This document shows positions 49,772-58,536 of a DNA stretch of 64,000 bases, piece by piece. The notes beneath the pieces are model-generated. The model was not told the DNA's origin. It searched no databases and saw only the letters and a program-made list of their open reading frames with translations. The DNA lies in contig NZ_JXDG01000054.1 in NCBI RefSeq assembly GCF_000820515.1, positions 1 to 64,000 of the forward strand, given 5' to 3'. Position 1 is the first letter of the stretch, and each line of letters starts with the position of its first letter. Position numbers and translations under genes: made by a program. The DNA comes from Pseudomonas batumici (lineage in GTDB: Bacteria; Pseudomonadota; Gammaproteobacteria; Pseudomonadales; Pseudomonadaceae).

Positions 49772-50623
49772 ATGTACAGCCTTCAAGACCTGCTCCACCT
49801 CATGGCCCGTCTGCGCGACCCGCAATACGGCTGCCCCTGGGACATCAAGCAGACCTACGCGACGATTGTCCCCCACACCCTGGAGGAAGCCTACGAAGTC
49901 GCCGATGCCATCGAGCGCGGCGACTTCGAGCACTTGCAGGGTGAGCTGGGCGACTTGCTGTTCCAGGTGGTCTACTACAGCCAGCTGGCCCGGGAAGAAG
50001 GGCGTTTCGAATTCGACGGCGTGGTCGACGGCATCACCCGCAAGCTGATTCGTCGCCACCCTCACGTGTTTCCCAGCGGCGATCTCTATGCGCCGCTGGA
50101 CCTGCCGCGCTTGAGCGAGGAACAGGTCAAGCAGCGCTGGGAGGAGATCAAGGCCGAGGAGCGCGCCGAGAGCCATCAGCGCAACAATAGCCATCGCGCG
50201 CCGGAACAGCTTTCCCTGCTCGACGATGTGCCGGCCGCCCTGCCGGCCCTGTCGCGGGCGGCGAAGTTGCAGAAGCGCGCGGCCGGGGTCGGTTTCGACT
50301 GGCCGGACGCATTGCCGGTGGTGGACAAGATCCGCGAAGAGCTGGACGAAGTGCTCGAAGCCATGGCCGACAACGACCCGGCGGCGATCACCGATGAAGT
50401 GGGCGACCTGCTGTTTGCCGTGGTCAATCTGGCCCGGCACCTCAAGGTCGACCCGGAAAACGCCTTGCGCGGCGCCAATGGCAAATTCGACAGACGTTTC
50501 CGTTTTATCGAACAGGCATTGCGCGACACCCATCGTCCCATGGAAGATTGCACCCTCGAAGAGTTGGACGCCTTGTGGGGCGAAGCCAAACGTCAGGAAA
50601 AGAATAGGCCCAGCTGCGGCTGA
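49772..50623 (+). CDS. mazG: Nucleoside triphosphate pyrophosphohydrolase MazG
   Basis: 283 residues with two MazG domains. The first has CPWDIKQTYATIVPHTLEEAYE and ELGDLLFQVVYYSQLA, the second EELDEVLEAMAD and DEVGDLLFAVVNLARHLK. It hydrolyses NTPs to monophosphates and cleans the pool; in other bacteria it also lowers (p)ppGpp. The order relA-mazG is conserved. Confidence 0.95.
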   Translation: MYSLQDLLHLMARLRDPQYGCPWDIKQTYATIVPHTLEEAYEVADAIERGDFEHLQGELGDLLFQVVYYSQLAREEGRFEFDGVVDGITRKLIRRHPHVFPSGDLYAPLDLPRLSEEQVKQRWEEIKAEERAESHQRNNSHRAPEQLSLLDDVPAALPALSRAAKLQKRAAGVGFDWPDALPVVDKIREELDEVLEAMADNDPAAITDEVGDLLFAVVNLARHLKVDPENALRGANGKFDRRFRFIEQALRDTHRPMEDCTLEELDALWGEAKRQEKNRPSCG

Positions 50624-50648
50624 GCCGTTGCCCAAGTGAGTAAGCACC

Positions 50649-51194
50649 ATGAGTCTTTCCCTTCGCGACCAGTTGCTCAAAGCAGGACTGGTCAACCAGA
50701 AGCAGGCCAAGCAGGTCGGCAAAGAGAAACAGAAACAGCAGCGCCTGGTGCACAAGGGCCAGGTCGAGGCCGACGATACTCAAGCGCGCCTGGCCCGGGA
50801 GGCGCAGGCCGAGAAGGTCAAGCGCGACCAGGAGCTGAACCGCCAGCAGCAGGAAAAGGTCGAGGCCAAGGCCCGTGCGGCCCAGGTCAAGCAATTGATC
50901 GAAACCTCGCGCCTGCCCAAGCTGACCACCGAGGACTACTACAACTTCGTCGACGACAAGAAGGTCAAGCGCCTGTCGGTCAACACGCTGATGCGCAACA
51001 AGCTGAGTAACGGCTCCCTGGCGATTGTCCACCATGGTGGCGGTTACGAGGTGATCCCCCGTGAGGCGGCGTTGAAGATCCAGGAGCGCGCCCCCGAGCG
51101 TATCGTCCAGCTCAACGTCCTGAGCGAGACCCAGGTGCCGGACGAGGATGATCCGTACGCCGCGTACCAGATCCCTGACGACCTGATGTGGTAA
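50649..51194 (+). CDS. DUF2058 (YaiL-like) protein
   Basis: 181 residues. The first 100 are a highly charged helix rich in Lys, Gln and Glu (probably coiled coil); the rest has TTEDYYNFVDDKKVKRLSVN and YEVIPREAALKI, typical of DUF2058. Cytosolic, function unknown. It follows mazG by 25 bases and ends at a terminator. Confidence 0.9.
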   Translation: MSLSLRDQLLKAGLVNQKQAKQVGKEKQKQQRLVHKGQVEADDTQARLAREAQAEKVKRDQELNRQQQEKVEAKARAAQVKQLIETSRLPKLTTEDYYNFVDDKKVKRLSVNTLMRNKLSNGSLAIVHHGGGYEVIPREAALKIQERAPERIVQLNVLSETQVPDEDDPYAAYQIPDDLMW

Positions 51195-51202
51195 CCCGCT
51201 GA

Positions 51203-51240
51203 AAACACAACCCCCGCTCAAAAGGCGGGGTTTGTGTTTG
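51203..51240. terminator. Terminator after the DUF2058 gene
   Basis: AACACAAACCCCGCC-like arms (with one mismatch) pair around a short loop, followed by TTTG. It faces both strands and marks the left edge of the low-GC segment. Confidence 0.85.
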
Positions 51241-51250
51241 TGGAGCTCTG

Positions 51251-51553
51251 CTACTGAACTTGCTTAGGAAGTGTTCTCCAGATCAGAGCGGCGATGAGGC
51301 TTATATTGATCAGCCAGACTGACAGAAAAATTGAGTGTGTTCGGGTCCATGCTTTGCGATACAGCGTGATGGCGAGTGCTATCTGGACAAGAAAAAAAGA
51401 AACTATCGCAGTAGGGATAGAGATAATGTAGGTGTAGAGCTCGATACCGAATTTTAAAAGGATATAGAGCTCAAGCGCATTGAACGGAAGAACGAGGGCG
51501 CAGGCGAGGCACAAAATGGCTGAGACCTGCCAGCTTTTACTGAAGGCCTTCAA
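51251..51553 (-). CDS. Small membrane protein, possible immunity partner
   Basis: 100 residues with three hydrophobic helices (about 10-30, 38-65 and 75-93) and a short basic end. No family recognised. The start codon lies inside the end of the hydrolase gene (17-base overlap), so the two are made together. Base use is AT-richer than the neighbours. A small membrane protein coupled to a lipase-like gene fits an effector/immunity pair, but this is inference. Confidence 0.65.
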   Translation of the reverse strand: MKAFSKSWQVSAILCLACALVLPFNALELYILLKFGIELYTYIISIPTAIVSFFLVQIALAITLYRKAWTRTHSIFLSVWLINISLIAALIWRTLPKQVQ

Positions 51554-52559
51554 CTTTCAATCTCTCAGCCAACTCACGTCGACGAGTTTCCCCTTCTTTG
51601 CCTGCGATACCATAGAAAAAGTGACCTTGCCCAGAGTCGGAAAGTTGAGAGTCAAGCATTTGCTCACCTAAGCTGGGTAGGCTTGCGATTAATTCTGTTT
51701 CAGACATTCCGGCATGAATTTTGTCATTTTGCTCGGTCAGGTCGATGATCAGGACGCGTTTTATTTTATCGGTTTCTCTCAGTTCGCTTAGAAACTCCTG
51801 CGATATCGGAGAGCCAATGAGTACCAGATGATCAATGAACGTTCCCTTTTCAGCATAGAAAAGGGCGGTTTGTGCTGCAACAAGAGAACCCCAGGAGTAT
51901 CCAATCAAATTGAACTGACCGTTTTTTGGTAGTTGCCTGCTGATGCCTAGCGCTTTAAGGCTCCAGTCTGTGCTGATTTTGTATGGGCCGGTGGCCGAAA
52001 GGCCCGAGATTGAGCGGACAGGGTAACGGTATTTGATGACCGCCGCAGCGTCGCCAGGAAGCCCTTCGGTTATTTTTCCAGCGATGGCGCCGTCAATGCC
52101 GACGAAGCGTAGTTTTTCTATTTGGCTTGATATGTAATCTCCCTCCATACCCGCACCTCCTAAATAAACCGTCAAACCATCTTTAGGTATAGGGCTTTCA
52201 ATGATGGGCGTGTGCGCTGGAGTATACGGTTGTTCCGATTCTGTCTGTAGACGTTGAGCACTGCCGAATGTGACACTTTGAGAGGTTGAAAGGGTCTTTG
52301 GAAAAAGGGGGCTGAATGGCCTTTCCAGAAGCAGATACCATTGTTGAGATTCAAGAATGGTTTCTATCTGACTGAGTGCTATGGATCGGATGGGGTTCAG
52401 CCATTTCTTGTGTTCGGCAGCGAACTCAGAAACTCCATAAATACCCCCAATTCCCTTTCCATCCAGTGCATCCTGAACTTTTCCGGCGGCAAAAAAGGGG
52501 GATTCAACTTTATGCTTTTCCAGTTGATCGAGCTGGCTGCTCTTTATGAGTCTATCCAT
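51537..52559 (-). CDS. Alpha/beta hydrolase-fold protein, possible lipase-like effector
   Basis: 340 residues. The nucleophile elbow GYSWGS near residue 219 and a later GQGHFF supply Ser and His; an Asp after LIGSPIS or in IIDLTEQND may complete the triad. YLGGAGMEGDYI near residue 132 could be an oxyanion loop. The first 120 residues have no known domain and no signal peptide is seen. AT-richer than neighbours, so probably acquired. Effector role is inferred from the linked small membrane protein. Confidence 0.75.
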   Translation of the reverse strand: MDRLIKSSQLDQLEKHKVESPFFAAGKVQDALDGKGIGGIYGVSEFAAEHKKWLNPIRSIALSQIETILESQQWYLLLERPFSPLFPKTLSTSQSVTFGSAQRLQTESEQPYTPAHTPIIESPIPKDGLTVYLGGAGMEGDYISSQIEKLRFVGIDGAIAGKITEGLPGDAAAVIKYRYPVRSISGLSATGPYKISTDWSLKALGISRQLPKNGQFNLIGYSWGSLVAAQTALFYAEKGTFIDHLVLIGSPISQEFLSELRETDKIKRVLIIDLTEQNDKIHAGMSETELIASLPSLGEQMLDSQLSDSGQGHFFYGIAGKEGETRRRELAERLKVEGLQ

Positions 52560-52740
52560 GGTGGTATTGCGACTCCTTGCATGTCATGAGGTATGAGCTT
52601 TTTCATGCAAGTGAATTTTTGCTGTGAACAAGGGGGTATGGCTGTAGTACATCACCCTTATTCTTGAAGGCTGTGTCTTGTTTTTGAGCGGTTGCTCGGC
52701 CACACCATGGCTGCGCTGATGCTGACTACTGAAAAAACTC
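52560..52740. other. Intergenic stretch without a visible gene
   Basis: Between the hydrolase start and the DUF3077 leader I see no gene or strong motif. It should hold the hydrolase promoter on the minus strand. Confidence 0.4.
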
Positions 52741-53030
52741 ATATTTCCCACATGCTTCAGGCATGGGAGAATATTGCGTGCGCTAAACGCCAGGGCTACT
52801 GTTCACGTGTCGCTGCAAATTCAGCGATACGGGTTTTGCAGCCCGGCTCAAAGAAGGCGCACAGCGCCGCGTAAGCGGTTTTTGTGCTCGCGTTATGGCG
52901 AGCTGTGCGCAGGAGGCTTCGGCCTGCCGGTTTCCTTCTTTGTCCCGGTCTGCAAACCTGTGTACGGCTCGCCACCTTTCGTTTTGCAGCGTGGGATGAC
53001 GAGCTTCGTTCTTAAAAAGAAGGAGCGTCA
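52741..53030 (+). ncRNA. Structured leader of the DUF3077 gene, C4-antisense-RNA-like
   Basis: A hairpin (CCCACATGC-TTCA-GGCATGGG) begins the stretch. The part at about 52900-52978 (GAGGCTTCGGCCTGCCGGTT, then TCCCGGTCTGCAAACCTG and TACGGCTCGCCACC) resembles the C4 antisense RNA family, which lies before phage antirepressor genes. A good ribosome site (AAGAAGGAG) follows for DUF3077. The family match is from memory of its consensus and needs a covariance search. Confidence 0.45.
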
Positions 53031-53032
53031 CC

Positions 53033-53476
53033 ATGTCAAAGACGATCACTCCCGATCCGCCCCCAGCTCGCAAAGTCCTCAGCACTGCTGACAGGGCGAT
53101 GTACCTGCGCAAACTCTCTGATACCCCATCCAGCGAGCCCGAGCCAGCCTCGGCAAACACGCCCCGTTTGCTCGATACTCTCGCGTTCACCTGCTCCAGA
53201 CCCGTCACCCCCGAAGCCTCGTACAAGCCCACGCTATTTGCCATCCAACCGGGCATCAATGCCCAGGACGCGCTGACCTATGTTTCGAATCTGCTTGAAA
53301 CGGCGGAACTCAATGGCGACGAAATCAGCCTGCATACCAACCCGGTGGAGCGGGCGTTGTTCTGGGGCATGCTGCATTCGGTGGAAGTGGCGCGTGCGGT
53401 GGTGGATGCGCTGCTTGAGGGCGCGCGCCCGTCCAATCAGCTATCGTCGGCTCTGGACAACCCCCCGATTGATTGA
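53033..53476 (+). CDS. DUF3077 protein
   Basis: 147 residues. The first 65 residues are polar and rich in Pro and Ser. The C-terminal 75 (LFAIQPGINAQDALTYVSNL, LLETAELNGDE, ALFWGMLHSVEVARAVVDAL) match the DUF3077 family, which is common in Pseudomonas genomes, often in accessory DNA. Function unknown. No membrane segment. Preceded by a long structured leader and followed by a terminator. Confidence 0.85.
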   Translation: MSKTITPDPPPARKVLSTADRAMYLRKLSDTPSSEPEPASANTPRLLDTLAFTCSRPVTPEASYKPTLFAIQPGINAQDALTYVSNLLETAELNGDEISLHTNPVERALFWGMLHSVEVARAVVDALLEGARPSNQLSSALDNPPID

Positions 53477-53517
53477 GCTCGTTCTGCCAAGAGAGATCAA
53501 GCACTTGGCGGCCTGAA

Positions 53518-53554
53518 ACGACAAACCCCGCCAGGTGCGGGGTTTGTCGTTTTA
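53518..53554. terminator. Bidirectional terminator between DUF3077 and the small gene
   Basis: AACGACAAACCCCGC and GCGGGGTTTGTCGTT form a perfect 15-base stem with loop CAGGT, flanked by T on each strand. Confidence 0.93.
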
Positions 53555-53576
53555 CAAGCCTGTCATTGCCCGGCGT

Positions 53577-53765
53577 TCAGGACGCCTGCATCTCGCGTTT
53601 CTTCTCGAGGGTTTCCAGCTCGTTCTTGTAATTATGCGCGTCGGCCTCGTTGTGAAACATGCCGACCAGCAGGTCCTGCTGGTGGACATCCCAGATGCGA
53701 ATGCCATTGGCTACGCCTTCATGGGACATATGGGCATCATCGCGTTCGGTCACTTTTACGGTCAT
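53577..53765 (-). CDS. Small hypothetical protein (62 residues)
   Basis: 62 residues from the ATG at 53765, which follows GGAG at 7 bases; an extension to 53828 has no better start. NGIRIWDVHQQDLLVGMFHNEADAHNYKNELETLE looks like a folded small domain with an amphipathic helix at the end. No family is recognised. It shares a terminator with DUF3077. Confidence 0.65.
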   Translation of the reverse strand: MTVKVTERDDAHMSHEGVANGIRIWDVHQQDLLVGMFHNEADAHNYKNELETLEKKREMQAS

Positions 53766-53823
53766 CTGCAAGCTCCGGTCTCTGTTGAACTGCGGCAACG
53801 CGTCGCAGGCCCCTGTTATATAA

Positions 53824-53994
53824 TTCATTAGCTTCCTACGTAAATCCGTAACAGATGGAATTTACTCTTGCGAGGAATGCAATAATGAGCAAAGGCCCGG
53901 ATTGCCTGGGTTTGCGCCTTTCGAGCTGGAGTTTTATGACAAAAGTTTCATGTTGGATGCGCTGCGAGCAGCGCCCCGACTTTGGGAGTCATAA
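53824..53994 (+). pseudogene. Possible gene remnant
   Basis: An open frame with no ATG, GTG or TTG start reads IYSCEECNNEQRPGLPGF, then FELEFYDKSFMLDALRAAPR up to TAA at 53992. The amino-acid mix looks protein-like, with a CxxC. It may be the end of a gene whose start was lost. No family recognised. Confidence 0.25.
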
Positions 53995-54022
53995 CCTAGA
54001 GAGAAGGGATCGGCTCATTCCG

Positions 54023-54898
54023 TTATTTCGCTTCCGATAACAACCATGTCCGGAAAGCCGCTACTTGAGGCTTGTCCAAGGCTGCCGGCGGATAGACGAG
54101 CCAATAGCTGTAATCGTTGGGCAGCACAACGTCAAAAGGCTGTACCAGCCGGCCAGCGCGCAAATCGTCGGCGGCGAGCATGAGTCGGCCTAATGCAACC
54201 CCTTGTCCTTCCACCGCTGCCTGCAATGCCAGGCTTGCATCGTTGAACGAAGCGCCGGCATCCACTTCGAGTCCATCGATTCCGGCTTGGTCGCACCAGT
54301 ATCGCCATGCCTCTCTCGGCGTGTCATGCAACAAGCGGACATGGCGCAAGTCGGCCGGTACACGCAGGGCGGGTGGGCCATTGGCGAGCGAGGGGCTACA
54401 GACCGGACTCAGCCCCTCCCGGGCGATAAGGTCCGCCTTGAGGCCTGCCCATTTCCCGAGTCCCGAGCGAATGCCAAGATCGAAGCGCTCAGTTGCAAAC
54501 TCCCAGACATCCGCCGAACTGACTAGTCGTACGTCGATTTCCGGATGCAAAGCGCAAAACGCCTCAAGACGAGGCACGAGCCATCGAGAAGCGAATGACG
54601 GTAGAACAGTGATGCGCAAAAGCCGTTCGTCAGGCTCCTGCAGACGCAGCGTTGCTGCCGCTATGCGATCAAGCGCGCCAGCCAGTTCCGGGGCATAAGT
54701 CCGGCCCTTGGTTGTGAGCTTCAGCACATGCCCGCGACGTTCGAACAGACGGGCGCCCAGCCAATCCTCAAGCTGACGGATCTGATGACTGATCGCTGCC
54801 TGCGTCACGCACAGTTCGGCAGCGGCAAGGGTAAAACTCAGGTGCCTGGCCGCTGCCTCGAAGGCACGCAGCGCACCCAGCGGTGGCAAGCGTCGCAT
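54023..54898 (-). CDS. LysR family transcriptional regulator (GcvA-like)
   Basis: 291 residues from the ATG at 54898. The N-terminal helix-turn-helix (PPLGALRAFEAAARHLSF, ELCVTQAAISHQIRQLEDWL) is of the GcvA/AmpR type. The effector domain follows (SRWLVPRLEAFCALHPEIDV, EGQGVALGRL). It is divergent from a LysE exporter, so it probably controls that gene. Confidence 0.93.
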   Translation of the reverse strand: MRRLPPLGALRAFEAAARHLSFTLAAAELCVTQAAISHQIRQLEDWLGARLFERRGHVLKLTTKGRTYAPELAGALDRIAAATLRLQEPDERLLRITVLPSFASRWLVPRLEAFCALHPEIDVRLVSSADVWEFATERFDLGIRSGLGKWAGLKADLIAREGLSPVCSPSLANGPPALRVPADLRHVRLLHDTPREAWRYWCDQAGIDGLEVDAGASFNDASLALQAAVEGQGVALGRLMLAADDLRAGRLVQPFDVVLPNDYSYWLVYPPAALDKPQVAAFRTWLLSEAK

Positions 54899-55031
54899 GG
54901 ATTGTCGATTAGTTTTTCTTATCGAGAACGTCAATATAACCCGTTTGTCGCTCATGCAGAAGGCACTTCTAATGACGTGTCCCCTTGGCGGACACACTGC
55001 TTCCCGTCCCCTGATCAGCATGAGGCTAATT

Positions 55032-55640
55032 ATGATTGCATGGACAATCTGGATCCTGTTCCTTGGCTATACCATACCAATGGTCGTGAGCCCCGGCCCC
55101 GGCAATACGGTCCTCGCGACGGCTGGCGGTCGTTACGGCGTGGCCGGTTCGGTCCCGTTCTGGGCCGGTTTCGAGATGGCCAATCTGGTGCTCTGTCTTG
55201 TCTACGGAATGGGGTTGGGAAGGGCCTTGCATGGTCTCCCGGAGATCCAGATCGTGCTCAAATGGGCCGGTATCTGCTATTTGCTCTATCTGGCCTGGGG
55301 ATTTTTTCGTTCATCGGCTGTATCAGCATGCAGCGACGAACAGGACATTGTCCGTCTGCGTACTCGTGATGGATTTCTATCCGTTATGCTGAATCCCAAG
55401 ATTCATTCGATGATTCTGGTGATGTTTTCGCAGTTTCTCGACTCTGGACAATCGCTCACGGTACAGGTCCTGCAATTCACAGTGGCCTTTGTTTTCGTGT
55501 GCGTGGCCTGTCACTTCCCATGGGTATATGGAGGCCAGTTGATTCTCCAGCGCTTTCAATCGGTGCGCGCGCTGCACATTCAGGGACGAGTATTTGGCAT
55601 CTGCATGGTCCTCGTAGCGGCCTATACCGCCTTCACCTAA
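55032..55640 (+). CDS. LysE family amino-acid exporter
   Basis: 202 residues from the ATG at 55032, placed 6 bases after GAGG; an ATG at 55020 overlaps that site. Five to six membrane helices. The family phrase PGPGNTVLATAGGRYGVAGSVPFWAG lies near residues 23-48 and LNPKIHSMILVMFSQF near residue 121. It probably exports an amino acid or related compound; divergent from its likely LysR regulator. Confidence 0.88.
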   Translation: MIAWTIWILFLGYTIPMVVSPGPGNTVLATAGGRYGVAGSVPFWAGFEMANLVLCLVYGMGLGRALHGLPEIQIVLKWAGICYLLYLAWGFFRSSAVSACSDEQDIVRLRTRDGFLSVMLNPKIHSMILVMFSQFLDSGQSLTVQVLQFTVAFVFVCVACHFPWVYGGQLILQRFQSVRALHIQGRVFGICMVLVAAYTAFT

Positions 55641-55675
55641 ATCAATTCCCATGTTGGATAACGGCACAGTGAAAT

Positions 55676-55706
55676 AAAAAAGCCCCGCATTCGCGGGGCT
55701 CTTTCT
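55676..55706. terminator. Terminator between LysE and DUF3108 genes
   Basis: AAAGCCCCGC and GCGGGGCT pair around ATTC, with T or A runs on each side. Confidence 0.9.
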
Positions 55707-55717
55707 GGTTGCTTGGA

Positions 55718-56431
55718 TCAGCTGCCCTTGACCTCTTTGCCGGCCACGGTGCCTTCCTGGAGCATGATGTTGTACTCCTTACCGTCGGTTTCCACCTGTT
55801 GCAGGCGGACCAGCAGGTAGTCCCAGTCCTTGGCGAACCACATGACCGTGGTGCGCTTGTTCTGTGTCGGGTCGCGTACGCGCTCGACCTTGATCGCATC
55901 GACCGAACCGGCCTTGGTGCTGACTTTTTCCGAACCCAGGACACGGAAGTCGTAGGTGTCGGTGTCGGTCCCTTCGACCACCTGGTAGCTCATGCTTTTC
56001 TTGCCGGCCGCGACATCGCGTTGCAGGGCCAACTGATAGGTGGACTTGTCCAGCATGCCGCTGTTGAGGGGCACCTTGACCGGATCACCGCGATCGCTGC
56101 CGGTGACCATCTTCGAGGACCAGTCGAAATCCAGGTTGATTTTCTTCGCCTTGCCCAGGCCGCCACGTTCGAACGTGTAGCTCTGTGGCAGCAGGGTGTC
56201 CTTGTCGAGGCGAATGGTGCTTTCCTCGGTCAGGCTGGCGATCATCATGGAAGCCTTGAAACTCAAGGTCCAGGTGCCGTTGTCGTTCTTCGACAGGCTG
56301 CGCTCGGCCGAACCGCTCATGGGCAGTTGCTTCCAGTCGGCGGTGTAGCTGGCGGAGAAGGGTTGAAGATCCGCCGCTTGCACGGCCGGCAAGGCGAGCA
56401 GGGTAAGAGCGAAGAGCAGGGCACGACGCAT
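55718..56431 (-). CDS. DUF3108 protein, exported
   Basis: 237 residues with a signal peptide (MRRALLFALTLLALPAVQA). The mature part is beta-rich (FSASYTADWKQLPMSGSAERS, WYFAKDW-like repeats of DUF3108). Periplasmic; function unknown. It is last in purM-purN-DUF3108, 8 bases after purN. Confidence 0.88.
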   Translation of the reverse strand: MRRALLFALTLLALPAVQAADLQPFSASYTADWKQLPMSGSAERSLSKNDNGTWTLSFKASMMIASLTEESTIRLDKDTLLPQSYTFERGGLGKAKKINLDFDWSSKMVTGSDRGDPVKVPLNSGMLDKSTYQLALQRDVAAGKKSMSYQVVEGTDTDTYDFRVLGSEKVSTKAGSVDAIKVERVRDPTQNKRTTVMWFAKDWDYLLVRLQQVETDGKEYNIMLQEGTVAGKEVKGS

Positions 56432-56439
56432 AAAATCTC

Positions 56440-57102
56440 CTAGATTCGAATCATGTGGCCGCTGGCCGCAAGTAATTGACCGTCCAACAATGCACCCTGT
56501 TCGTTCAGGACCAAGCGCCCCTCGGCGAACCAGCGTACCGCCAGCGGATAAATCCTGTGTTCCTGAGTGTGGACCCGTTGCGCCAGACTGTGCGCGGTAT
56601 CGTCAGACTCTACCGTAACCACAGCCTGTACGACCAGAGGTCCGCCGTCGAGTTCCTCGGTGACGAAGTGCACGCTGCAGCCGTGTTCCCGATCACCGGC
56701 GTCCAGTGCGCGCTGATGGGTGTGCAGGCCTTTGTACTTGGGCAGGAGAGAAGGGTGGATATTCAGCAGGCGACCCTGATAGTGCCGGACGAAGTCAGCG
56801 CTGAGAATGCGCATGAAGCCGGCCAGGACCACCAGTTGCGGATTGAAGGCGTCGATCAGTTCGATCAGGGCGGCATCGAAGGCTTCGCGGCCGTCGAAGG
56901 CCTTGTGGTCCAGGACGCGGGTTTCGATCCCCGCGTCCTGGGCGCGTTGCAGGCCGTAGGCGTCGGCGCGGTTGGAGATCACCGCGGCGATGCGGGCCGG
57001 AATGTCTGCGGACCGCACGTTGTCGATCAGGGCCTGCAAGTTGCTGCCGGTGCCGGACAGCAACACCACGACGTTACAGGTCGAGGTCATTGGCTCGGAC
57101 AT
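56440..57102 (-). CDS. purN: Phosphoribosylglycinamide formyltransferase PurN
   Basis: 220 residues. It adds a formyl group from 10-formyltetrahydrofolate to GAR in purine synthesis. Motifs: SGTGSNLQALI, GFMRIL, the catalytic His in NIHPSLLPKYKGLHTHQ and Asp in EELDGGPL. The ATG at 57102 overlaps the purM stop (TGATG). An ATG 12 bases later (MTSTCNVV) is an alternative. Confidence 0.95.
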   Translation of the reverse strand: MSEPMTSTCNVVVLLSGTGSNLQALIDNVRSADIPARIAAVISNRADAYGLQRAQDAGIETRVLDHKAFDGREAFDAALIELIDAFNPQLVVLAGFMRILSADFVRHYQGRLLNIHPSLLPKYKGLHTHQRALDAGDREHGCSVHFVTEELDGGPLVVQAVVTVESDDTAHSLAQRVHTQEHRIYPLAVRWFAEGRLVLNEQGALLDGQLLAASGHMIRI

Positions 57103-58160
57103 CAGTGCGCCTTGAGGTTCTTCAGCTCGACCTGGGCAGCGCCTTCGGCGGCCGCGGCGATCTGGCCGATGACCCATGGCTGTTCGCCGGCTTCACGCAG
57201 CACCTTCAGCGCCGTTTCGACGTGTTCCTGGGCCACGCAGATCACCATGCCCACGCCGCAGTTCAGCACGCGGTGCATTTCGGTTTCATTGACGTTGCCT
57301 TTTTCCTGCAGCCAGTCGAAGACCGCCGGACGCTGCCAGCTGGCCACGTCGACCACGGCCTGGGCGCCCTTGGGCAGTACGCGTGGGATGTTGTCCAGCA
57401 GGCCGCCGCCGGTGATGTGGGCCATGGCCTTGACCGCGCCGGTGTCCTTGATCAGCTTGAGCAATGGTTTGACGTAGATGCGGGTCGGAGCCATCAGCAG
57501 GTCGGTCAGCGGTTTGCCGTCGAGCTGGGTGTTTTCGATATCGGCACCGGATACTTCGATGATCTTGCGGATCAGCGAGTAGCCGTTGGAATGCGGGCCG
57601 GAAGACGGCAGGGCGAGCAGGGCATCGCCGGTGGCGACTTTCGAGCCGTCGATGATCTCGGCCTTTTCCACCACGCCGACGCAGAAGCCGGCCAGGTCGT
57701 AGTCTTCGCCTTCGTACATGCCCGGCATTTCAGCGGTTTCGCCGCCCACCAGGGAGCAGCCGGACAGTTCGCAACCGGCACCGATACCGGTCACCACCTG
57801 GGCGGCGGTGTCGACATTGAGCTTGCCGGTGGCGTAGTAGTCGAGGAAGAACAGCGGTTCGGCACCGCAGACCACCAGGTCGTTCACGCACATGGCCACC
57901 AGGTCGATGCCGATGCTGTCGTGCTTGTTCAGGTTCAGCGCCAGGCGCAGCTTGGTGCCGACGCCGTCGGTGCCGGAGACCAGGACCGGCTGCTTGTAAC
58001 CGGCCGGGATCTCGCAGAGGGCGCCGAAACCGCCCAGGCCGCCCATGACTTCCGGGCGCGCGGTGCGCTTGGCCACGCTCTTGATGCGTTCGACCAATGC
58101 TTCACCGGCGTCGATGTCTACACCGGCGTCCTTGTAGCTCAGGGAGGGTTGCTTGCTCAT
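57102..58160 (-). CDS. purM: Phosphoribosylformylglycinamidine cyclo-ligase PurM
   Basis: 352 residues. It closes the imidazole ring to give AIR, using ATP. It begins with YKDAGVDIDAGEALVERI and has VSGTDGVGTKLRLA, MCVNDLVVCGAEPLFFLDY and SCSLVGGETAEMPGMYEG. First gene of purM-purN-DUF3108. Divergent from the DUF2066 gene, as usual in Pseudomonas. Confidence 0.96.
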   Translation of the reverse strand: MSKQPSLSYKDAGVDIDAGEALVERIKSVAKRTARPEVMGGLGGFGALCEIPAGYKQPVLVSGTDGVGTKLRLALNLNKHDSIGIDLVAMCVNDLVVCGAEPLFFLDYYATGKLNVDTAAQVVTGIGAGCELSGCSLVGGETAEMPGMYEGEDYDLAGFCVGVVEKAEIIDGSKVATGDALLALPSSGPHSNGYSLIRKIIEVSGADIENTQLDGKPLTDLLMAPTRIYVKPLLKLIKDTGAVKAMAHITGGGLLDNIPRVLPKGAQAVVDVASWQRPAVFDWLQEKGNVNETEMHRVLNCGVGMVICVAQEHVETALKVLREAGEQPWVIGQIAAAAEGAAQVELKNLKAH

Positions 58161-58536
58161 GATCCAGGCCTTTAGGGGGGATTCAGGGGTATCGACCGGA
58201 AGCGGTTGCGCCCATGGGGAAAACGAACGGGGTCGAGTTTCCTGGGGGGCTGACGCTTGCCGGTCTGCGAAGGCGCGCGATTTTATCAGGCTTGGGCAGC
58301 AGCGGCCATCCTCGGGCCGACGGCAGGGTCATATCGTGTTAAAAAAATCCCTGTGCGCTCGTGCTGGCTGCAATTGATGCGGCTGTATAAGGTATAGCCT
58401 TCGATCTGCTGTCTTTTATGACAGGGGAAAACTTTTCAGTGATTGTGTGAATGATGGCACTGCGCCGTGGTCCTAAACCTGTCGCTTTGTATTCATGCGG
58501 TCTTGGCTACCGCTTTCTGCCGTTCGGGAATTTTTC
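58161..58536. other. Intergenic region between purM and the DUF2066 gene
   Basis: About 375 bases between divergent genes. It must hold both promoters. I see no PurR-type operator, RNA gene or repeat that I can support. Confidence 0.4.

Noticed and set aside
53885..54040. Small plus-strand frame beginning MSKGPDCLGLRLSSW
   Set aside because: It has a passable ribosome site but overlaps the end of the LysR gene and reads less like protein than the neighbouring frame.
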